A stretch of DNA of 64,000 bases. Origin: Haematomicrobium sanguinis DSM 21259. GTDB lineage: Bacteria; Actinomycetota; Actinomycetes; Actinomycetales; Micrococcaceae. The stretch is taken from assembly GCF_000688395.1 (NCBI RefSeq), contig NZ_JIAG01000012.1:48668-112667 (forward strand). The letters run 5' to 3'. Position numbers and translations under genes: made by a program. Below are positions 28,400 through 35,171 of the stretch, piece after piece (positions within the stretch are counted from its first letter, which is position 1; each line of letters opens with the position of its first letter). The notes under the pieces were generated by a model. That model ran no database searches, was not told where the DNA came from, and was given only the letters and a program-made list of their open reading frames with translations.

Positions 28400-28474
28400 A
28401 ATCGACTGTGCAGAACACGCACGCGACACGCCGTTAAAGCGTGCATTATTTGCACAGTGGATTTTGAGTGTGCA
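28400..28474 (+). repeat. Palindromic repeat family B, copy B2
   Basis: A 75-bp family B unit right after the guaB stop. Its left half is identical to that of B1. The right arm has changes (ATTTGCACAGTGGATT) that weaken the outer stem, so this copy may be decaying. It carries the tail GAGTGTGCAC. Confidence 0.9.
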
Positions 28475-28524
28475 CTCGGTGGGCCGCGCGGGGCGGGTCG
28501 CCGCCCGTTTTCCCCGCGCGGTTT

Positions 28525-28589
28525 TTAAAGTACGACGGCGCGTGGTCACCTTGAGCGCGAAAAGGTGACCACGCGCCGTCGTACTTTAA
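28525..28589. repeat. Inverted repeat family H, copy H2 (perfect 28-bp arms)
   Basis: Arms at 28525-28552 and 28562-28589 pair perfectly over 28 bp around a 9-base loop; the arm begins TTAAAGTACGACGGCGCG. Together with B2 it fills the guaB-guaB3 spacer. One arm recurs alone at 63531-63555, and a shorter relative is at 8659-8705. Confidence 0.9.
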
Positions 28590-28672
28590 GCGCCCAGGTG
28601 CCAGCGCACCTGGGTGAGGTTCTGCGATGAACGCCACACGCCGGGCCCCCGCCCCTGCGATAGGCTGGTCAA

Positions 28673-29812
28673 GTGAGTCAAGAAATCGAAATTGGTAGAT
28701 CAAAGCGCGGCCGTATGGCGTATTCGTTGGACGATGTAGCGATTGTTCCTTCGCGCCGCACCCGGGATCCGAAAGACGTCTCGGTGTCCTGGCAGATCGA
28801 TGCATATCAGTTTGATGTTCCGTTTATTGCCGCGCCCATGGACTCGGTCATGTCACCGGAGACGGCGATCGAATTGGGGCGGCTCGGCGGTCTTGGCGTG
28901 CTGAATTTGGAGGGGTTGTGGACGCGCTATGCCGATCCGCAGGCCGCCTATGACGAAATTGCGGAATTGAGCGCGAAAGACTTTTCGCCCAAGGCGACAA
29001 AGCGGCTCAAGGAAATTTATGAGGCGCCGATCCAGGCCGAGCTGATCAAGGAGCGGCTTGCCTCCATTCGAGAGGCGGGTGTGACGGTCGCGGGTTCGTT
29101 GACGCCGCAACGCACACAGGAGTTTTACAAGACCGTACTGGACGCCGGTGTGGACATTTTTGTGATTCGCGGGACCACCGTTTCGGCCGAGCACGTGTCC
29201 AAAGCCGACGAGCCGCTTAACCTCAAAAAATTTATCTATGAACTTGACGTACCGGTGATTGTCGGCGGCGCGGCCGGTTACACACCTGCGCTGCACCTCA
29301 TGCGCACCGGTGCTGCCGGTGTGCTCGTCGGTTTCGGCGGGGGAGCGACCACCACGACGCGCCGAGCGCTCGGCATCCACGCGCCGATGGCCACCGCGAT
29401 TTCCGATGTGGCGGCCGCGCGTCGGGATTATTTGGACGAGTCCGGCGGGCGCTACGTGCACGTCATTGCCGACGGTGGCATGGGAGTCTCCGGAAGTATC
29501 GTGAAGGCCGTCGCCATGGGCGCGGACGCGGTTATGGTCGGATCTGCGCTCGCGCGAGCCACAGAGGCACCCGGTCAGGGGTGGCACTGGGGGCCCGAGG
29601 CTCATCACCCAGAGTTGCCGCGCGGCGACCGAGTGCATCTCAAGCAGGTGGGCCCGCTCTCCGAGGTGTTGTTCGGGCCGTCCAACCACACCAACGGGAC
29701 GTCGAATCTTGTCGGGGCGCTCAAGCGTGCCATGGCGACGACCGGCTATTCGGACCTAAAGGAATTCCAGCGGGTGGAGGTAGTTGTCTCGCCGCCTGCG
29801 ATCAATCCATAA
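28673..29812 (+). CDS. guaB3: GuaB3 family IMP dehydrogenase-related protein
   Basis: A 379-residue IMPDH/GMPR-fold protein of the actinobacterial GuaB3 group. It lacks CBS domains and the Cys loop of true IMPDH: the corresponding segment reads VGFGGGATTTTRR. It retains PMDSVMSPE near the start and IADGGMGVSG. Its role is not established; GMP reductase-like or regulatory functions have been suggested for the group. GTG start. The synteny with guaB is characteristic of actinobacteria. Confidence 0.92.
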   Translation: MSQEIEIGRSKRGRMAYSLDDVAIVPSRRTRDPKDVSVSWQIDAYQFDVPFIAAPMDSVMSPETAIELGRLGGLGVLNLEGLWTRYADPQAAYDEIAELSAKDFSPKATKRLKEIYEAPIQAELIKERLASIREAGVTVAGSLTPQRTQEFYKTVLDAGVDIFVIRGTTVSAEHVSKADEPLNLKKFIYELDVPVIVGGAAGYTPALHLMRTGAAGVLVGFGGGATTTTRRALGIHAPMATAISDVAAARRDYLDESGGRYVHVIADGGMGVSGSIVKAVAMGADAVMVGSALARATEAPGQGWHWGPEAHHPELPRGDRVHLKQVGPLSEVLFGPSNHTNGTSNLVGALKRAMATTGYSDLKEFQRVEVVVSPPAINP

Positions 29813-29846
29813 CCGGCATCGGTGCCGGAAACGAGGGGAGAACACC

Positions 29847-31571
29847 ATGAGAAAAAGTGTGATGAGTCCGGCAGAGCGTGAGATCGCGCTCAAAGAACTT
29901 GGTGAAACGACCGCGCACGGCAAGGAATTGGACGTGCTGATCGTTGGCGGCGGCGTGGTCGGCGCCGGCGCCGCCTTGGACGCGGCCTCGCGCGGGTTGA
30001 AGGTTGGCATTGTGGAGGCCCGCGACTGGGCTTCGGGAACCTCCTCGCGCTCGTCCAAACTGATTCATGGCGGCTTGCGGTACCTGGAGATGCTGGACTT
30101 TGGGCTCGTCAAGGAAGCACTGCAAGAGCGCGGACTCTTGATTGAGCGTCTTGCCCCGCACTTGGTGCGCCCGGTCCCGTTCCTGTATCCGCTCACGCAC
30201 CGTTTTTGGGAGCGCCCGTATGTTGAAGCGGGCATGATCCTCTATGACACGATGGGCCTGACCTCCGGTCACGGGCGCGGCGTGCCAGCACACAAGAATT
30301 TGAGCCACAAGGCGACGATGCGCGCCGCCCCGGGGCTCAAGGACGATTCGATGATCGGGTCCATCCAGTATTACGACGCGCAGGTTGATGACGCCCGCCT
30401 GGTGCTGGAACTGGTGCGGACCGCATCCAAGTACGGTGCGCTGGCCGCGAACCGGCTCGAGGTCGAAGATTTCATTCGCGAGGGCGAACGCGTGGTGGGG
30501 GCACGCGTGCACAACCTGGAGAACAACGAAAAATTCGATATCCGGGCAAAGCAAGTGGTCAACGCGACCGGGGTCTGGACCGACGATACCCAGGGTCTGG
30601 TCACCGATCGCGGCCAGCTCAAGGTGCGTGCATCTAAGGGCATTCACCTGGTGGTGCCGCGGGATCGATTCCAAAGCACGGTAGGTCTAATCTTGCGCAC
30701 CGAGAAGTCGGTGCTGTTTGTCATCCCGTGGGGACGACACTGGATTATCGGTACCACCGACACCGACTGGAACCTGGATAAGGCTCATCCGGCAGCGTCC
30801 TCCTCGGATATCGATTACATTCTTGAGCACGTCAACAAGGTGCTCAAGCGTCCGCTCTCTCGCGAAGATGTTGAGGGAGTTTATGCGGGCTTGCGCCCCT
30901 TGCTTGCCGGTGAGAGCGATTCGACCGCGAAGCTATCTCGCGAGCATGTGGTGGCCCACCCGGTCCCCGGCCTTATTGTGGTGGCCGGCGGAAAACTGAC
31001 CACCTACCGCGTCATGGCCAAGGACGCGATCGATGAAGCCGCGCGCACCCTGGACGAACGCGTGCCGGACTCGGTGACGAACCGCACCGAGCTGCTCGGC
31101 GCAGACGGGTACTTCGCTACCTGGAATAAGCGCGCCCAGCTGGCCCATGACTACGGGGTTCACGTGGCTCGCGTGGAGCATTTGCTGCACCGGTACGGGT
31201 CCATGGCCACCGAAGTTCTCGACATCATCAAGAACGACCGATCCATGGCGCAACCGTTGCCCGGCGCCGACGATTACTTGCGCGCCGAAGTGGTGTACGC
31301 GGTGTCCCATGAAGCAGCCCTGCACATCGATGACGTGCTCACCCGCCGCACCCGGATCTCCATCGAGTCCTGGGACCGCGGGGTCTCGGCGGCACCGGTC
31401 GTCGCAGACATCATGGCCCCGCTGTTGAAGTGGAACTCGAAGCAAAAGAAGAAGGAAGTCGACTACTATTTGGCGCGCGTCGAGGCAGAGCGGCTCAGCC
31501 AAGAACAACCCGATGACAAGTCTGCCGATGCCGTGAGGTTGGGAGTACCCGATATTGTCCCAGTTGACTGA
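29847..31571 (+). CDS. glpD: Glycerol-3-phosphate dehydrogenase (aerobic, FAD)
   Basis: A 574-residue flavoprotein oxidising glycerol-3-phosphate to dihydroxyacetone phosphate and feeding the quinone pool. The FAD fold is at DVLIVGGGVVGAG (about residues 30-42); SSRSSKLIHGGLRYLE and IPWGRHWIIGTTDTDW are family motifs, and a C-terminal helical domain is present. ATG 29847 has GAGGGGAG upstream. It overlaps the PTS EIIA gene by 17 bp, suggesting coupling. Confidence 0.94.
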   Translation: MRKSVMSPAEREIALKELGETTAHGKELDVLIVGGGVVGAGAALDAASRGLKVGIVEARDWASGTSSRSSKLIHGGLRYLEMLDFGLVKEALQERGLLIERLAPHLVRPVPFLYPLTHRFWERPYVEAGMILYDTMGLTSGHGRGVPAHKNLSHKATMRAAPGLKDDSMIGSIQYYDAQVDDARLVLELVRTASKYGALAANRLEVEDFIREGERVVGARVHNLENNEKFDIRAKQVVNATGVWTDDTQGLVTDRGQLKVRASKGIHLVVPRDRFQSTVGLILRTEKSVLFVIPWGRHWIIGTTDTDWNLDKAHPAASSSDIDYILEHVNKVLKRPLSREDVEGVYAGLRPLLAGESDSTAKLSREHVVAHPVPGLIVVAGGKLTTYRVMAKDAIDEAARTLDERVPDSVTNRTELLGADGYFATWNKRAQLAHDYGVHVARVEHLLHRYGSMATEVLDIIKNDRSMAQPLPGADDYLRAEVVYAVSHEAALHIDDVLTRRTRISIESWDRGVSAAPVVADIMAPLLKWNSKQKKKEVDYYLARVEAERLSQEQPDDKSADAVRLGVPDIVPVD

Positions 31572-32034
31572 TGCCACGCTGACCACGCCTGAGCTGGTCG
31601 TTCTAGAGTTGGAGGCCGATTCGCCAGAAGACGCCATCGCCCAGCTCTCCGAACGGCTGGTCGAGACGGGCCGCGTGAGCGATTTGCAAGGTTTCCTAGA
31701 CGAGGTGAACGCGCGCGAACATCAGATGGCGACCGGTCTTCCCGGGGGGATCGGGTTACCGCACGCGCGCACGCAGTACGCCAATCAGGTGAGCATCGCC
31801 GTCGGAATCACCAAATACGGGCACAGCCTGGACTTTGGGGCCGTGGATGGGCGAGCGGACATCATCTTGCTGCTCGCCACCCCGGCGACTTCCTACTCGG
31901 AGCATCTTGAGGTGTTGGCCACCCTCGCGCGCTCGCTGTTCAAGGAAAACTTCCGCGAATCGCTGCGCCGCGCGCATGACCCGGAGGTCATCGCCGAGCT
32001 CATTAACTCGACGGTAGATTTTTCCAACCCCTAA
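31555..32034 (+). CDS. Orphan PTS EIIA domain protein (fructose/mannitol type)
   Basis: A 159-residue EIIA of the Fru/Mtl (PtsN-like) type, with the phospho-accepting histidine in GGIGLPHART (H70) and ALREHQMATGLP-like context (AREHQMATGLP). It contains no EIIB or EIIC part, and none is encoded nearby. It starts at TTG inside the end of glpD with GGGAG 9 bases upstream. It may be a regulatory EIIA that links sugar phosphotransfer state to glycerol use, or the soluble part of a system encoded elsewhere. Its stop is 15 bp before repeat B3. Confidence 0.85.
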   Translation: MSQLTDATLTTPELVVLELEADSPEDAIAQLSERLVETGRVSDLQGFLDEVNAREHQMATGLPGGIGLPHARTQYANQVSIAVGITKYGHSLDFGAVDGRADIILLLATPATSYSEHLEVLATLARSLFKENFRESLRRAHDPEVIAELINSTVDFSNP

Positions 32035-32049
32035 CCCCCATCCCCTCAC

Positions 32050-32124
32050 AATCGACTGTGCAGAACACGCACGCGACACGCCGTAAAAGTGTGCATTATC
32101 TGCACAGTCGATTTCCAGTGTGCG
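32050..32124 (+). repeat. Palindromic repeat family B, copy B3 (left inverted repeat of unit B)
   Basis: A 75-bp unit beginning AATCGACTGTGCAG, stem arms around a GCGACACGCCG core, and tail CCAGTGTGCG. It is 72/75 identical to the reverse complement of B4. It lies 15 bp after the EIIA stop and 24 bp from the DUF559-type stop. Confidence 0.93.
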
Positions 32125-32148
32125 GGCGCAAAAGCCGAGCCCGCCCCG

Positions 32149-33129
32149 TCAAAGGTGTGCGGCTCGCGCGTCCCGAGGCTCCAAATGCCCGCGCCAGCCG
32201 CGCGAGCGCATCGCCGCAATCACCTGGCTGACAATCTCCTGCGAACCATCCCTCACATGGTCCGCAGTCACCCGGATGGTCAGCCACCCGCGCGCGCTCA
32301 ACTGCGCATCGCGTTCAATATCGGAGGTGAATTGGCTGCGCGCCATATGGAGCGCGCCCTCATATTGGATTCCGATGCGAAACGCACGATACCCCAAGTC
32401 AATCCAGCGGTTCCGAGTCTGCCCGAGACCCATAGACACCTCCACCCGAACGTTGGTCTCTGGCATCGGCAGACCCGCTTCCCACAAGGCAATGCGCACG
32501 AGGGTCTCCGGCCGCGAATCCACGCCATTGCGCATCAACTCTAACGCCGCCCGCGCTCGCTGAATCCCGCGCATCCCGCCATGAGCGGAGACGACCGCGC
32601 GCAACTGTGCCGGAGACGCAATTTGCGCGCGTTCAACCTGACCGCGCCGATATTGACAAATCAGAAAATCTGCCGCCGCGGTCAAGTTTGGCACGTCGAA
32701 GCTGCGCGCCAGATCCAGCCAGGTGCGCGCGGGCGAGGTGATCCGAAGCCCGCGCACCGACCACACCTCATCCGGCAACGTCTTGACCCGGTGCCCGGTC
32801 ACTTGCGCGCGCCGCATCGACATGGTTCCGGTCGGCACGCTCACATGAACGGTGTCCGAGACTTCGCACCACGGCGGCAGCGGAATGCCCCACCATTTCG
32901 CGGCGCTCACATAGGAAATCGCGCCGCGCGGATCCAGCTCGGTGAGCACCTTCAGCCATTCGGCGTGGGAGCCGCGCACCCCGCGCATGGTGCGCACATT
33001 CCGGGTTGGCACGCTGAGTTCGCGTGAGCGGCGGCGGGAGAGGTGAAGTCCGACGGCGTTGCCCGCCTCTTGCTCGCCGGCTGGGGTTGAAAAAGGGTTA
33101 CCTGGGTAATTCTCTGCTGATGTATTCAT
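32149..33129 (-). CDS. AbiEi/DUF559-type nuclease-like protein B
   Basis: A 326-residue solitary protein. The central part has the hallmarks of AbiEi-linked actinobacterial proteins (VSAAKWWGIPLPP, TSPARTWLDLAR). The C-terminal 110 residues match the DUF559/Vsr-like domain: SRPETLVRIAL, then WIDLGYRAF and IQYEGALH, and GWLTIRVTADHV. The typical ExDG motif is QYEG here, so catalysis may be altered or lost. ATG 33129 is chosen; an earlier in-frame start would extend it by 13 residues. It shows only general likeness to protein A. It sits alone inside inverted repeats B3/B4. Confidence 0.7.
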   Translation of the reverse strand: MNTSAENYPGNPFSTPAGEQEAGNAVGLHLSRRRSRELSVPTRNVRTMRGVRGSHAEWLKVLTELDPRGAISYVSAAKWWGIPLPPWCEVSDTVHVSVPTGTMSMRRAQVTGHRVKTLPDEVWSVRGLRITSPARTWLDLARSFDVPNLTAAADFLICQYRRGQVERAQIASPAQLRAVVSAHGGMRGIQRARAALELMRNGVDSRPETLVRIALWEAGLPMPETNVRVEVSMGLGQTRNRWIDLGYRAFRIGIQYEGALHMARSQFTSDIERDAQLSARGWLTIRVTADHVRDGSQEIVSQVIAAMRSRGWRGHLEPRDARAAHL

Positions 33130-33177
33130 GCAGCAATGGTGACGCCGTGGGGTATGACAAAACGCCAAACCCGGCGG

Positions 33178-33186
33178 TTATCCACA
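33178..33186 (+). promoter_or_regulatory. TTATCCACA motif, plus strand
   Basis: A consensus DnaA-box sequence 49 bp upstream of DUF559-type gene B. It is paired with an inverted copy at 33210-33218, with 23 bp between the two. Confidence 0.5.
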
Positions 33187-33209
33187 GGGGCATCTCGAGA
33201 AATTTCCAA

Positions 33210-33218
33210 TGTGGATAA
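33210..33218 (-). promoter_or_regulatory. TTATCCACA motif, minus strand
   Basis: The inverted partner of 33178-33186. On the coding strand of gene B it reads AAAAGTTATCCACATT, sharing AAAGTTATCCACA with the motif ahead of DUF559-type gene A. Confidence 0.55.
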
Positions 33219-33238
33219 CTTTTGGCGCACTCGCCCCG

Positions 33239-33313
33239 CGCACACTCGAAATCGACTGTGCAGATAATGCGCACTTTAACGGCGTGTCGCGTGCGTGTTC
33301 TGCACAGTCGATT
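33239..33313 (-). repeat. Palindromic repeat family B, copy B4 (right inverted repeat of unit B)
   Basis: A family B unit in reverse orientation, ending 20 bp before the ABC exporter stop. The 14-bp outer stem is intact and the tail (CGAGTGTGCG on the minus strand) faces the DUF559-type gene. It can also terminate the exporter operon. Confidence 0.93.
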
Positions 33314-33332
33314 GTGAGGGGAGGGTGGGTTG

Positions 33333-35171
33333 TTAGGCGGTTTGCTGCCACGCCTCCCACAGCTTCGCGTAGGATCCGCCGCGGGCGAGCAACTCCTCAT
33401 GCGTGCCAAGCTCGGTAATGCGCCCCTCTTCGACCACGGCCACCCGATCCGCATCGTGCGCAGTGTGCAACCGGTGCGCAATGGCCACCACGGTCCGCCC
33501 GGCAAGCACCCGGCTCAACGCCGACTCGACATCGCGGGCGTGCTGCGGATCAATGAGCGAGGTCGCCTCATCCAACACCAACGTGTGCGGGTCCGCCAAA
33601 ATCAGTCGGGCCAGCGCCAGCTCTTGAGCCTGCGCCGGTGTGAGTTCGTGAGCGCCGGATCCAATCTCTGTTTCTATCCCCTCGGGCAGTGAAGACGCCC
33701 ATCCCCAGGCGTCCACGGCGCGAAGAGCGGCCACCACCTCATCGGCGCTCGCATCCTCCTTGCCCAAGCGAACGTTATCGGCCACGGACCCCACAAAAAC
33801 GTGGTGCTCCTGCGTCACCAGCGCCACCTCGCGCCGTAACTTGTCCAAGGGACGGTCCACCAGCGGCACGCCCCCCACGGTCACCGACCCCGACGCCGGA
33901 GGATGAATCCCGGCAATGAGCCGCCCTAAAGTGGACTTTCCGGCACCGGAGGGCCCCACCATCGCGAGCCGTTCACCGCGGCGCAAGGTGAGGTCAACCC
34001 CGTGCAACACCGGGTGTCCCGGACGGTACTCGTAGGTCACCTTGTCAACCACAATGTCCTCGGAAACCGGTTCGGCCGCTGTCGCCACACGGTCCGCAGG
34101 AACCTTGTTGACGCCCATAATGCGCGCCAGCGCCGCCGCACCCACCTGAATTTCGTCCAGCCAAATGATCAGCCAGGTGATCGGCTCGGAAATCTGCGAC
34201 GCGTAGAGCACCACGCTCACCACCGCCCCCGCGCTCACCAAGCCTTGCCCGGCAAGCCAGCCGCCCCACAAAAGGGTCGCAATGATCATGAGGAAGAAGC
34301 CCACATCGGTCGCCGGAAACAGCACCGAACGCAGGCGCAGCGTGAACTTTTCCACCCGAAACGCCGCGCCCTGGTTGCGCTCCAACGCTGCCCGGCGAAT
34401 CCGTTCCAACTGCAACGCGTCAATGGTCTGCGTGCCCTCGACATTCTCGGTGATCACACCGTCGATGTCTGCATAGCGCGCACGCTCCAACAGGTAGGCG
34501 GGTCCGCTTCGCCGCAAGTACCAACGCATCGCCGGCAGAAGCACGGGCAACGCCACCAGAATCCCGAGCGCCACCAGCGGCGAGGTCAGCACCGCCGCCA
34601 CCAGAGTCACGAGCGCCGAAAATACCGTCCAAATCAGTTGCGGCACGCCCATGCGGATGGTGTGCGAGACCGACTCAATGTCATTGGTGGTGCGCGCGAT
34701 CAGATCCCCGGTACCGGCTTTCTCCACCGTGGACAGCGGCAGCGAGGTCACGTTGCGCATGAACCGCTCGCGAAGCTTGGAGAACACGCGCTCGCCAAGC
34801 ACCAGCCCGCTCTTGGTCGCAAACCGCTCCAAGAGCGTCTGGGCGAGCACGGCGGCCAGCATTAGCCCGATCAGCACGCCGATAAACGTGACATCCGCCC
34901 CGGCGCTCAATCGATCAATCAGCACACCGATCAGAAACGGCGCCACCAGGCGCGCCAAGGATGAGAGGCAGTACAGCACAATGACCCAGGTCAAGGCACG
35001 TCGGTTCTCTCGAATCAAGCCCGCAGCTTCCGCCTTGACTTCCGGCATCGAGGCAACCGGCAGCTTCTCACCGCTCACACCGTCATTACCGGTCAGGCGT
35101 CCCAGTTCGGCCTCGACCTCTTCCACCGACAGGGGCGCGGAGTCCAACGTCTGCGTTGACAGATCACTCAC
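33333..35171 (-). CDS. ABC exporter subunit (TMD-NBD), degenerate signature motif
   Basis: A 612-residue half-transporter: six helices in about residues 65-330, then an ATPase domain. Walker A is intact (VGPSGAGKSTLGRL, near 410), as is Walker B (TLVLDEATSLID), but the LSGGQ signature is replaced by LTPAQAQELALAR (near 512). It overlaps the other subunit gene by 8 bp, and the two must form a heterodimer. Its Walker A would work with the intact signature of the partner, giving one catalytic site. The substrate is unknown; multidrug-type export is usual. Confidence 0.9.
   Translation of the reverse strand: MSDLSTQTLDSAPLSVEEVEAELGRLTGNDGVSGEKLPVASMPEVKAEAAGLIRENRRALTWVIVLYCLSSLARLVAPFLIGVLIDRLSAGADVTFIGVLIGLMLAAVLAQTLLERFATKSGLVLGERVFSKLRERFMRNVTSLPLSTVEKAGTGDLIARTTNDIESVSHTIRMGVPQLIWTVFSALVTLVAAVLTSPLVALGILVALPVLLPAMRWYLRRSGPAYLLERARYADIDGVITENVEGTQTIDALQLERIRRAALERNQGAAFRVEKFTLRLRSVLFPATDVGFFLMIIATLLWGGWLAGQGLVSAGAVVSVVLYASQISEPITWLIIWLDEIQVGAAALARIMGVNKVPADRVATAAEPVSEDIVVDKVTYEYRPGHPVLHGVDLTLRRGERLAMVGPSGAGKSTLGRLIAGIHPPASGSVTVGGVPLVDRPLDKLRREVALVTQEHHVFVGSVADNVRLGKEDASADEVVAALRAVDAWGWASSLPEGIETEIGSGAHELTPAQAQELALARLILADPHTLVLDEATSLIDPQHARDVESALSRVLAGRTVVAIAHRLHTAHDADRVAVVEEGRITELGTHEELLARGGSYAKLWEAWQQTA

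Larger units (their letters stand above)
32041..33322. mobile_element. Candidate palindrome-bounded nuclease unit B
   Basis: A 1,282-bp unit bounded by inverted repeats of about 85 bp: TCCCCTCACA plus the 75-bp family B repeat at the left (32041-32124), and the reverse complement at the right (33239-33322). The 75-bp parts differ at only three positions. Inside is one AbiEi/DUF559-type gene on the minus strand and two inverted TTATCCACA motifs. The neighbours PTS EIIA and ABC exporter are convergent toward it. No transposase or target duplication is seen, so mobility is inferred. Confidence 0.6.
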
